Position numbers and translations under genes: made by a program
Notes under the pieces: generated by a model
Databases searched by the model: none
What the model was told of the DNA's origin: nothing
Seen by the model: the letters and a program-made list of their open reading frames with translations, nothing else
Shown: piece by piece, positions 56,971 through 64,000 of the stretch
How positions within the stretch are numbered: the stretch's first letter is position 1
Layout: every line of letters starts with the position of its first letter
DNA from: an uncultured Christensenella sp.
GTDB lineage: Bacteria > Bacillota > Clostridia > Christensenellales > Pumilibacteraceae
Direction of reading: 5' to 3'
Assembly (NCBI GenBank): GCA_910577435.1
Contig: CAJTLV010000005.1
Span: 62,001-126,000 of the forward strand
DNA: 64,000 nucleotides

Positions 56971-57922
56971 TCTTCATACCCCGCTTGACGAGCGTCAGCG
57001 TGTGCGTTTCGTTTCCGGTATCGGCGTTGACCGTGATTTGGTGGTCTTTTACGATTACCGAATGCGTGTAGGTTTTTCCGCTGCGCGTTATCTTGAGCGT
57101 GAGCGGCTCGTTGTTGTCCGTACTGTTGGGCGTAAGTGCCTTGTCTGTTATATAGTTTATAAACTCGTTGTTGTAGCCCTCGAATACTAAAACGAACGAC
57201 GTTGCGCGTGATAGGTTTATTTGCCCCACGCTCTCCCGTGCCTTAATGCTCGGTACTGCATCTTGCGTCATTGTTTCGGCGGCTGAAAAGCTCGACAGCG
57301 GAACGTCCGCGCTCTTCTCTACGCCGTTATCGGTGAAGCTGATATTTATCGTGTAATCGCTATAACTTGCAACGTCCGGGTATAGCAGCATAGCCACTTC
57401 GACGTCTACGTCCGCCATTTCGCCGAACGGGGCGGCAGACTGTATGTCGCCCACATTCGGTCGATCGAAAATTACGACCGCCCTACGCGTTTCGCTTCCG
57501 AACTGTACCGGTATACGCAAGCCGCATAGCGCAATATTACAGTCCTCGATTAAATATTCGAGCAACTTTATTTTGTCCGTTTGTATGTAGTATTGAAGCG
57601 TTGCGCTCAAAACCACCGTGTCAATGTCTTTTGAGAATAGCCGCTCAATCTCGCCAACCGTCAAAAGCCCGAACGCGCAGTTAAGCGCGGCAAGCTCGTT
57701 GGTTTCGCCTTTCGCTGCGAGTATGTTCCTTATCGCGTCTTGCGTAGAACTCGGGCGATGCTTGAACGTGTAATACTCGACGTTGAGAATTTCCGAAACG
57801 GTCTTGCCTTGCCAAGTTTCGGGCGCTTCCGCGTCGTCTACAGTAATATTCACGTCCTCGTCCTCGAATATACCGCGAATAATAGCAAGCACCGCGTCGG
57901 CGGTTATGCGTATTTTTTTCAT
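56957..57922 (-). CDS. Phage tail protein, unknown
   Basis: 321 residues. A helical first half (AIRNILAAKGETNELAALNC; GEIERLFSKDIDTVVLSATL) and a beta-rich second half (YTINISFTDNGVEKSADVPL; LKITRSGKTYTHSVIVKDHQ). Start overlaps the stop of the previous gene (ATGA). Lies between connector genes and the tail tip; a tail-completion or tail-tube-like role is possible, unassigned. Confidence 0.5.
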   Translation of the reverse strand: MKKIRITADAVLAIIRGIFEDEDVNITVDDAEAPETWQGKTVSEILNVEYYTFKHRPSSTQDAIRNILAAKGETNELAALNCAFGLLTVGEIERLFSKDIDTVVLSATLQYYIQTDKIKLLEYLIEDCNIALCGLRIPVQFGSETRRAVVIFDRPNVGDIQSAAPFGEMADVDVEVAMLLYPDVASYSDYTINISFTDNGVEKSADVPLSSFSAAETMTQDAVPSIKARESVGQINLSRATSFVLVFEGYNNEFINYITDKALTPNSTDNNEPLTLKITRSGKTYTHSVIVKDHQITVNADTGNETHTLTLVKRGMKNGTT

Positions 57923-58440
57923 ACTCTTTTGAGCCTCCCGCTATACCCGACCTTTTTCTCCCACGCTTTCTTGTTGCGGTTGAAGCGTTCGGGTGCCTCT
58001 TGTTTCACGCTGTTAAGCGCGCCCAAGTCCGAATTGTATTGAAAATTGTCCATAACCGCGCGCATCGCCTTTATCTTGGCGGCGGTGGTCTTTGTATCTT
58101 CGAGCTGTTTCAATGTCGCATACGGCAAGTACAGCGCCGCGTTTTTCCGCAGCGCTTGTACTACTTTCGGCATATCGTTTATAAAGCTCTCGATTATGGC
58201 TTGCAAGCTACGCACATGGCTCAAAACGGCGGGCTGTTTGCCTTGCACCGCTATGTTGCCGTCGGCTGTAATTTTGCCGTTTAACGCCGCGACAAGGTAA
58301 TCGCGCACGCGCTTTTCGGTTTGTGCAAACGAGTATACGTTTTGCAAGCGCTCGCCCGGCTCGAACTGCGGAAATACGCCCGCGAGCTTCGGGTTCATAA
58401 AAAGGTCGCGCATTCGTATCCGATTGTTGTATTCTTGCAT
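57919..58440 (-). CDS. Small phage protein, unknown (head-tail region)
   Basis: 173 residues, mostly helical (EKRVRDYLVAALNG; AVLSHVRSLQAIIESFIND; LKQLEDTKTTAAKIKAMRA) with a basic end. Starts one base after the preceding stop. Position after the neck genes suggests a tail-completion or minor head protein. Confidence 0.5.
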   Translation of the reverse strand: MQEYNNRIRMRDLFMNPKLAGVFPQFEPGERLQNVYSFAQTEKRVRDYLVAALNGKITADGNIAVQGKQPAVLSHVRSLQAIIESFINDMPKVVQALRKNAALYLPYATLKQLEDTKTTAAKIKAMRAVMDNFQYNSDLGALNSVKQEAPERFNRNKKAWEKKVGYSGRLKRV

Positions 58441-58441
58441 A

Positions 58442-58846
58442 TCAGCTCAACCCCGCGCTTGAAAGCGGCAAGTATTGGTATCGCTGTATGCGCTTCGGGG
58501 TAAAAGCGTAGTCCGTTGTCAAGCCGTCCGTTATGATCCAAAAGCCCGCGAACGGTGTATCGTCCGACAGTCTTATAATGTCGCCCTCGCTGAACTTCAT
58601 TAGCGAATTCGTTTTGATTGTCAAATACGAATTTGCTATAAGAAGCCCGTCGAGCGGCTGCTCGTCGCCGTCTTGCTTTTCGGTATGCTCTACCCACTTA
58701 AACTTGCCGATATAAGCGTAGCGGTTGCCTTGCACCGTTATTTTCTCGCCGTTTGCAATCTCGATCGGCATATCGTTTGTAAGTCGCTTGTACAGCTTCG
58801 CCCTTTCGTTCGGCGAGAACATAGGGTATTCATAGGTTTGTGCCAT
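58442..58846 (-). CDS. Phage head-tail connector/closure-like protein
   Basis: 134 residues from MAQTYEYPMFSPNERAKLYK; start chosen for GGGAG upstream of ATG 58846, the longer frame to 58930 lies in the previous gene. Beta-rich middle (YIGKFKWVEHTEKQ; LTIKTNSLMKFSEGDIIRLS) and FAGFWIITDGLTTDY near the end resemble head-closure proteins (gp16-like, with a small OB/SH3 barrel). Confidence 0.55.
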   Translation of the reverse strand: MAQTYEYPMFSPNERAKLYKRLTNDMPIEIANGEKITVQGNRYAYIGKFKWVEHTEKQDGDEQPLDGLLIANSYLTIKTNSLMKFSEGDIIRLSDDTPFAGFWIITDGLTTDYAFTPKRIQRYQYLPLSSAGLS

Positions 58847-58857
58847 AGCTCGCTCCC

Positions 58858-59403
58858 TTAATATTCCGATAGCTTCATTTTCCATTCGCCGACCGCGTTC
58901 GGGTCGGTAAGGTAATTCGTTTGAAGCCAAAGAAGAACCTCGTCGTCAAGCCAAAACCCCGACGACATATCTACGTCGTTATCGCGCAACCGTCCGCTCT
59001 CTTGGCTGACGGTCATTTTGGGCGCGCGTTTCGCGTCGCCGAATTCGTTTATGTACTCGGCTTGTCTAACAAGCATACGCTCGAATTCGAGCCGCCCCTC
59101 TCGCGCGGTCTTAACGCGCCCGAATAGGCTCTTGGCGATGCGGTAGCACATAAGGTTGTACTTGGTTTGTGCCATTACCCGTATGTAGCTGTAAATGTGG
59201 TCGGTCGCCGTCCGTATCAGCTTTTGAATGCCGCGCTGCTCGCAGTCTATACCGTAATACTCGATCGCCGCGTCCGTCAAATAATAGCGGTGGTCCTCTT
59301 TGTCGTACCGCATTCGCTCGGTATCGCACGGGTATTGTGCGTTGCCCGGTATCGTGTCATAGAACGGTATCACGAGCTTGCTGTTGTCGTTGTCTTGGTA
59401 CAT
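58858..59403 (-). CDS. Phage head-tail adaptor-like protein
   Basis: 181 residues from MYQDNDNSKLVIPFYDTIPG. ATG 59403 is preceded by AGGAG; the frame further upstream reads low-complexity residues and is unlikely. Helical, with IQKLIRTATDHIYSYIRVMA and a tail with DDEVLLWLQTNYLTDP. Position after capsid genes and size fit a connector adaptor; not assigned to a family. Confidence 0.5.
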   Translation of the reverse strand: MYQDNDNSKLVIPFYDTIPGNAQYPCDTERMRYDKEDHRYYLTDAAIEYYGIDCEQRGIQKLIRTATDHIYSYIRVMAQTKYNLMCYRIAKSLFGRVKTAREGRLEFERMLVRQAEYINEFGDAKRAPKMTVSQESGRLRDNDVDMSSGFWLDDEVLLWLQTNYLTDPNAVGEWKMKLSEY

Positions 59404-59407
59404 GGTG

Positions 59408-59824
59408 TCACTCCTCGCGTGAAATAAGGCGGCTCGTACCGCCCGACCACTTTTCGTTGCTCTCGCGCCCTTTGTAGCCGGGCAAGGTGCGCACCGTAAC
59501 CTCGCGTTGATTGTGTACGTCAAGCCCTTGCTGTTGGGCGATTTCGAGCCTTTGGCTGACGTTCTTCGGTTTGATTTTCTTACCGTCGCCGCGCTCTCCG
59601 TCCGGCGTGGTAAGGTTATCGGCTTTTTGCTTCCACTTCTCCGTGTCCTCGTCGGTTGTCATTTGCACGACCGCGAGCGTGTTATAGAGCTTGTGGCTTT
59701 GGTAGTGTTCTACGGGTACAACTACGACGTCGCCGGTGCGGTATTCTTTGTCGGTTTCGTAGTCATATAACTTACCGCTCGCGCTGCCGTGTCCGTAGCT
59801 GACCGATATAATTCTGCTCGGCAT
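59408..59824 (-). CDS. Small phage protein with beta-barrel-like N-terminus, unknown
   Basis: 138 residues. N-terminal MPSRIISVSYGHGSASGKLY and GDVVVVPVEHYQSHKLYNTL look like a small SH3/KOW-type barrel; the rest is a charged helical tail with KKIKPKNVSQRLEIAQQQG. GGGAGG before the ATG. Confidence 0.5.
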   Translation of the reverse strand: MPSRIISVSYGHGSASGKLYDYETDKEYRTGDVVVVPVEHYQSHKLYNTLAVVQMTTDEDTEKWKQKADNLTTPDGERGDGKKIKPKNVSQRLEIAQQQGLDVHNQREVTVRTLPGYKGRESNEKWSGGTSRLISREE

Positions 59825-59842
59825 CGCGCCGCACCTCCCGTG

Positions 59843-60136
59843 TTAGTCGTTGTCCGCGTTGCCGTTGCTGTTGCTGCCCGCATCGCCGCTGTCGGTGCTT
59901 ATGCCGTCGAAGTGTTCGCTCCACTTGTTAGCCGCCGCCCAATTCTCGCTTTCGCTCGCCTTGCACTTGGTCTTGATTTCGTCGACGCAAGCCTTTATGT
60001 CCTCGCGCTCGGGGTTGGCTTCGGCTATGTATTCCATTTCTTCCAAAATGTATTCCAAGCTATCGCGCGCGCCCGCCGCCACCGACATAGCTCTACCGCA
60101 TAGGCGGCTCATTCTATTGTCTGCGCTGTGTTCCAT
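59843..60136 (-). CDS. Small acidic phage protein next to the capsid gene
   Basis: 97 residues from MEHSADNRMSRLCGRAMSVA with GGAGG before ATG 60136; the frame to 60235 lies within the capsid gene and is rejected. Helical (AARDSLEYILEEMEYIAEAN-like stretch; IKACVDEIKTKCKASESEN) with a Gly/Asn/Ser/Asp tail. Unknown; could be a capsid-decoration or head-assembly factor. Confidence 0.55.
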   Translation of the reverse strand: MEHSADNRMSRLCGRAMSVAAGARDSLEYILEEMEYIAEANPEREDIKACVDEIKTKCKASESENWAAANKWSEHFDGISTDSGDAGSNSNGNADND

Positions 60137-60215
60137 TATTACCTCCGAATTATGGTGTAACGAAATCAAAGGGAGCGAGTATGCCCGCTCCCATTGTTTC
60201 GCCGTGTGGTTTGTA

Positions 60216-61256
60216 TTAGTCGCCCGAAGCCGCAACGAACTTCTTTGCGATTGCCTTTTGCGTGTTGCGAATACGCCCGCCGCAAACGGTCAGTATCGAT
60301 ATGAGCGTGCTATTGTGAATAATAGCGTCATACGGTACAAGCCCGATAAAGCGCACCACGTTGATTATGCAAAGCGTCTTGTGATCGTAGAGAATATACT
60401 CGATATTGCTCCAATCCCACAAAGCTTTTTCCTTTTCCCACGCCGCCTTTTTGTCCGTGTCGGTGGGTGCGGTTTCGGAAAGTCCAACGAGCGCGCTGTT
60501 GTCTTGTCCGAGCGCGTTCGACGTGAATATCTTTACCTTACCGCTGAACAGCGTACCGATATACACTTGCCCGAGCGCCGAAGTTTCGGTCGCGCTTGCC
60601 GCCGAGAAGTACGTCCTTTCGCTCAAATGCTTAAGGAATACCGCATCGGTATCGTCGCTGATAAGCAACGTGTCCGGGTCGGCTCCGGCTTTGCGAATAA
60701 CCTTGCGGTCGTCGATTATGTTGTCGATCACGTTCGCTTTCGTGCAGCGCTCCGTATTCGCCGAAGCGGGCGCGCCGACGTCGGTCGGATCGGGCGACCC
60801 GCCGCCGTTGATAAGGTACGAAATATAACGAAGCTCTTTGACCTCGTCGTAGCTCTCGGACGCGAGCTGCACCTTGTCGGCGGTCTTGCCGCTCACGCGC
60901 GCTGCATCTATCGGCTCGTATACAACTTCCGCAACTTTCAGCACGTCGTTGCACTTGACCTCGATAAACTTGCCGTCGCTCGAAGTAGGCACGACGCGGA
61001 ACGCTTCGTCGTCCGTAGCCTTGCACATATTAACCTTGATTTTGTCGAGCTTGCGAATAAACGCGACCGCGAATTGATTGTCGACCATAAGGCTCTCGAC
61101 GTCGGTCGCAAATGTTACGCCCGGTATCATTACCTTATTGCGAAACAAATTCGGCTCGAGCATATCGATAACGCCGCCGTCTACGGTTGCCCCCGCAGTA
61201 GGGAGCTTGCTGTCGTTATTCCAATTTTGGAATGCATCACCCAATGTGATTGCCAT
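60216..61256 (-). CDS. Phage major capsid protein
   Basis: 346 residues starting MAITLGDAFQNWNNDSKLPT. Follows the scaffold gene by 30 bases, typical size and position. Contains RKLDKIKVNMCKATDDEAFR, the repeated capsid-like beta patterns (YIGTLFSGKVKIFTSNALGQ, SALVGLSETAPT) and a C-terminal DHKTLCIINVVRFIGLVPYD. I infer HK97-type fold from order rather than from a recognised family. GGAGAACAAC before ATG. Confidence 0.8.
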   Translation of the reverse strand: MAITLGDAFQNWNNDSKLPTAGATVDGGVIDMLEPNLFRNKVMIPGVTFATDVESLMVDNQFAVAFIRKLDKIKVNMCKATDDEAFRVVPTSSDGKFIEVKCNDVLKVAEVVYEPIDAARVSGKTADKVQLASESYDEVKELRYISYLINGGGSPDPTDVGAPASANTERCTKANVIDNIIDDRKVIRKAGADPDTLLISDDTDAVFLKHLSERTYFSAASATETSALGQVYIGTLFSGKVKIFTSNALGQDNSALVGLSETAPTDTDKKAAWEKEKALWDWSNIEYILYDHKTLCIINVVRFIGLVPYDAIIHNSTLISILTVCGGRIRNTQKAIAKKFVAASGD

Positions 61257-61286
61257 GATTGTTGTTCTCCTTTATGAAAAAAATTT

Positions 61287-62048
61287 TTAGGTGTCGTACC
61301 CCCTTTTCTTCCGAAACTCGGCGACCTTTTTCTCAAAGTCGTTGAGTACGGGCGGGCTTTCGGGGGTCGGTGCTGTTTTGCCCGCGAGGGGTGGTGTCTT
61401 GCCGAATGTAATTCGCCCCTCTTGCGATGCTTGCCATTCGGGGTATTTGGCGACGAAGTCCGCGACCTTGTCTATGGACGCGCCCTCTGCCATAAATAAC
61501 TTGGTTGCCGCTTCGATGCGCTCGGCGTTTATACCGGCTTTAAGCAAGGCGTTTTCCACTTTAAGGCTTGTCACTTCGTCGGTGGTTGTCGTCTTTGCTT
61601 GGGTTTCCGAACTCGGCGGCGGCGTAGGCGGTTCGTCTTTGTGGGTCAGCCTTGTTACTACGCTTGCCGCAAGCTCTTTAATGTTTGGCGTTTCGCCTTG
61701 CATTACTTGCTGTTTGACAATCGCCTTAATCTCGGCGTCCTCGAAAGCGTTGTATCGGTCGGGCAAACTTGCCTTTGCGGTCTTTGATACGCGACGGAGC
61801 GTTGCGTTGTAGTTTTCGTACTGCTCCGCTGTCATTTCCCGCGCCGGTTCTTTTGCCGGTTCCTCTTCGCCTTGTTTCGTCGTGTCCGTTTGTGCTGCGG
61901 CGGGATCTTCCGTAGCATCGGGCGGCGGCGTTTGCTGTTGTGCTTCCGCTTGCGGTTGTTCCGCTTGCGGTTGGCTCTCCGGCTGCGCTGCGCTCGGGGT
62001 GGTGATTTGTTCTCCCTCGTTGGGTTTCTGAACTTCTTGTCCGTCCAT
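61287..62048 (-). CDS. Phage capsid scaffolding-like protein
   Basis: 253 residues. First about 70 are low-complexity Gln/Pro/Glu/Ala (QPEAQPQAEQPQAEAQQQ-type runs), then helices (YENYNATLRRVSKTAKASL; IKAIVKQQVMQGETPNIKEL) and a C-terminal FEKKVAEFRKKRGYDT. Acidic-disordered plus helical layout and place between portal and capsid fit a scaffold (DUF4355-like). GGAGG-type site before the ATG. Confidence 0.75.
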   Translation of the reverse strand: MDGQEVQKPNEGEQITTPSAAQPESQPQAEQPQAEAQQQTPPPDATEDPAAAQTDTTKQGEEEPAKEPAREMTAEQYENYNATLRRVSKTAKASLPDRYNAFEDAEIKAIVKQQVMQGETPNIKELAASVVTRLTHKDEPPTPPPSSETQAKTTTTDEVTSLKVENALLKAGINAERIEAATKLFMAEGASIDKVADFVAKYPEWQASQEGRITFGKTPPLAGKTAPTPESPPVLNDFEKKVAEFRKKRGYDT

Positions 62049-62155
62049 TGTGTTTGTTCCTCCGTTAACGTCTGGGTGACTATTTTTTTGTATATCTAAC
62101 CTTGCGGCTGAATACCGTTGCTAAACACCGTATTTTGCGCAACACGGCGTTTTGT

Positions 62156-63880
62156 TTATTCGGCGGGTGTTTGCTCGCCGTCGGGGTTGTCCTTGTCTTG
62201 CAAGTCCTTTTGTGCGTCCTCGTCGTCGCCGTCGGGGTTATCTTTGGGCGGCGGTGTTACGACCGCGCTTTTATCGGGCGGCTTCGCGGGGTCTACTACT
62301 TGTATCAGCTCGTTGCTCTTCTCGGCGTATATAAGGTTTGCTTCCTTGTATATCGCTTCTTCGTCCCAATCGGGGTGCTGTTCACGAACTGCCGCGAATA
62401 CGCTCATAATGTTGGCTTGAACTTTGCGTGCGAGAACTGTTGCGACCTCTTCCGGCGTGTCCACTATGTACTTGCGGAACGCCGCTTTTATGCCGTGATA
62501 TTCTTCGGCGACGATCGCGCTTTTGCCGGTTGCTCTATCGGTCGCGGTTGTGTTGCCGTTGATAAAATCTTCGTACTGAAGCAGTACGGCAAATAGCTTT
62601 GTCAAATACCGCTCGTAATCTTTGGCGAACGAGTTACGCGTCCGAATGCTGTTGCGTTCTTTGGCGTTTTGCGTTCCCTCCGCTTCGACGTGTCCGGAAA
62701 GCTGCAAGCCAAGCGTCGCCGCGTTTATGCCGGTTTTGTTGAGCGCGATATTGATTTGGAATTTCGCGCTTTCCACGAACTCGGTCGTGTTGAGCTTTGC
62801 TTGTATTTGCTGCAGTAGCTTTTCGGCTTCTTTCGCGTTCTTCGGCAAAAGGAACGAATGGCGGCGGGTGCTGAATGCTCCCTTGTCTTTGTCGCCCTCG
62901 ATATTCGACGGTATCATTTGCTCGTCTATGAGCAAATACGGAAATGATTTGCGTACCGTGTCTACGCAATTCGACAGTATCTCGTCGAGCGCGCTCGATA
63001 CGCTCTCCAAACCGAAAACCACGCCGCAGGGTCGCGCGTTGCCGTAAACGCTCGCGCCTTGCGTGTTGTTTAGGTTGTTCGGCAAGTAGACGATCGGAAA
63101 GTCTACGAGCGGCAGCACTTGCTTCTCCTCGATGCCGTAGGCGTCGAACACTCGCTTTTTCAGCTCTTTGTTTCTATCGCAAAACTTTGAGCCGTTGAAT
63201 ATGCGGTGTCGCTGAAGTATTCCGTCGTCCTCGTAGCGTGTAACGCCCTCGCGTTTGACTGCCTTTTTGCGGCGCGTGTATATGGTGTGCAGCTCGAAGT
63301 CTTGCGGCTCGCCGTTGAGAAACACTTGCTGCTTGACCGTGTATTCCACGATGCGGTTATACTTGCGTTTTATCACAAGCCGCTCTGCGGGTACAAGCTC
63401 GATTATCGGTAGGTTCGATATTTCGGGGTCAAAGTGTATATGCCACGCCGCGTCGCCGATGCCGAGCGTTTCGATAAGGCTCGCTTTCAAAACCGCCGTG
63501 TCGAACTCGTTTTCTTCGAGTATCGGCTGCAATCGGTTCTTTATCTCGGGCGGCACAGTTTCGTCGAAATCGTAACCCGAACCGCATACGAGCTTCGCGA
63601 TGCTCTCGCATATCATTGGTATAATTCCGAAGAACTCTTCGGCATTTTCCACGAAGTCGTCGCCGTAGTAGAACGAGCGCTTAATCTCGGCTATCTTGTA
63701 CGCATCGGCAAAGAACCGCGCCGCCTCGACCTTGTAAAAATGTTTGATAACGGTCGGGTCGTTTGACAGCAGCGCTCGGTATTTCGCCGTATTGAACGCC
63801 CAAAACGCCCCTTGATTGTACAGCTTGGTTTTGTTCGCTTCGATAAGGTTCATTTGGTAGGGGTTTTTGATTTCGCCCAT
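62156..63880 (-). CDS. Phage portal protein (SPP1 gp6-like)
   Basis: 574 residues. Dodecameric ring at the capsid vertex for DNA passage. Features of the gp6-type portal: FGIIPMICESIAKLVCGSGY (start of the wing domain), KASLIETLGIGDAAWHIHFD, LVPAERLVIKRKYNRIVEY, VDFPIVYLPNN, and the stem/crown region with YLTKLFAVLLQYEDF. A Pro/Asp-rich acidic tail (KPPDKSAVVTPPPKDNPDGD) is appended. GAGAGGAC precedes ATG. Starts just after the stop at 63896. Confidence 0.88.
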   Translation of the reverse strand: MGEIKNPYQMNLIEANKTKLYNQGAFWAFNTAKYRALLSNDPTVIKHFYKVEAARFFADAYKIAEIKRSFYYGDDFVENAEEFFGIIPMICESIAKLVCGSGYDFDETVPPEIKNRLQPILEENEFDTAVLKASLIETLGIGDAAWHIHFDPEISNLPIIELVPAERLVIKRKYNRIVEYTVKQQVFLNGEPQDFELHTIYTRRKKAVKREGVTRYEDDGILQRHRIFNGSKFCDRNKELKKRVFDAYGIEEKQVLPLVDFPIVYLPNNLNNTQGASVYGNARPCGVVFGLESVSSALDEILSNCVDTVRKSFPYLLIDEQMIPSNIEGDKDKGAFSTRRHSFLLPKNAKEAEKLLQQIQAKLNTTEFVESAKFQINIALNKTGINAATLGLQLSGHVEAEGTQNAKERNSIRTRNSFAKDYERYLTKLFAVLLQYEDFINGNTTATDRATGKSAIVAEEYHGIKAAFRKYIVDTPEEVATVLARKVQANIMSVFAAVREQHPDWDEEAIYKEANLIYAEKSNELIQVVDPAKPPDKSAVVTPPPKDNPDGDDEDAQKDLQDKDNPDGEQTPAE

Positions 63881-63895
63881 TGGTGTAGTCCTCTC

Positions 63896-64000
63896 TTATG
63901 TCGCACCGTTGCCGAGCTTCCGTAGTTCCATTTCGGCGGTATAGTCGACGGGCGGCTTAATGACGCGGTCTTTCGTCCAATCTTCCTTGACTACCGTCCA
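63896..64000 (-). CDS. C-terminal end of the gene upstream of portal (possibly terminase large subunit)
   Basis: 34 residues to the TAA at 63896-63898: WTVVKEDWTKDRVIKPPVDY then TAEMELRKLGNGAT. Gene order makes terminase the first guess, but nothing in the fragment is diagnostic. Confidence 0.35.
   Translation of the reverse strand, partial: WTVVKEDWTKDRVIKPPVDYTAEMELRKLGNGAT

Larger units (their letters stand above)
43600..64000 (-). mobile_element. Phage-like element (prophage) with DGR and DDE transposase; left end near 43.6 kb, right end outside the window
   Basis: From portal to tail fibres the genes form one leftward structural operon with overlapping starts and stops. It begins directly upstream of pheA and its last module is a transposase. 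Portal, scaffold and capsid genes are in canonical order. No tape-measure or major tail-tube gene is visible, suggesting a short or simple tail. No integrase, repressor, replication or lysis enzyme is within the window; they would lie to the right. Confidence 0.85.

Overview
The window looks like a chromosomal piece of a Gram-positive, Clostridia-like bacterium. The evidence is Firmicutes-type gene content (DUF1934, single-pass lipoproteins, a MsmX-style sugar importer without its own ATPase, CopA/CopZ), Shine-Dalgarno sites of the GGAGG type, many consensus sigma-A promoters and standard stop usage. A more exact placement (for example Christensenellales) is only a guess. No tRNA, rRNA or CRISPR array was found.

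Positions 1-43.6 kb are host chromosome, almost all read on the minus strand. In order: prs (cut by the window edge), a GlmU-like protein with an eroded uridylyltransferase half, an ABC-F ATPase with one dead composite ATP site, a structured intergenic RNA region, rpsF-ssb-rpsR, a metallo-hydrolase and a DUF1934 protein, dnaA (no dnaN beside it), a tilS-trmN6-rsmI operon, a zinc-ribbon membrane protein, an XRE regulator, rpoB-rpoC (long leader, no rplJ/rplL beside them), and a starch operon. The starch operon runs from a maltodextrin-binding lipoprotein through two permeases to a lipoprotein alpha-amylase and a surface-anchored type I pullulanase. Next come a large membrane-anchored repeat protein split by an in-frame TGA, a copper ATPase whose C-terminal metal-binding domain carries its own ribosome binding site and start (an in-frame nested copZ), a degenerate amidase, a TetR regulator, tsaD, prfB, secA and pheA. 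Several host genes (GlmU-like, DUF1934, tilS, copA, tetR, pheA) have a -10 box only 6-8 nt before the start codon, which implies leaderless mRNAs.

From about 43.6 kb to the right edge the window holds a phage-like element read leftwards: a terminase-side gene fragment, portal, scaffold, capsid, connector proteins, a large tail-tip protein, two tail-fibre proteins, and a complete diversity-generating retroelement (DGR). The DGR has a variable protein with VR, a template repeat TR and a reverse transcriptase. All 26 TR/VR differences are at template adenines. The structural operon ends at a terminator. After it sits a separately promoted ribbon-helix-helix protein coupled to a DDE transposase, with a perfect palindrome inside the promoter and a phased 11-bp repeat array at the presumed element end. 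This suggests a transposition-type phage rather than one using a tyrosine or serine integrase.

Inside the tail genes, on the opposite strand and with its own near-consensus promoter, lies a lipoprotein gene whose body resembles the first extracytoplasmic (P1) domain of SecD. It looks like a lysogeny-expressed moron and is one of the two most unusual items here, together with the DGR/transposase phage itself.
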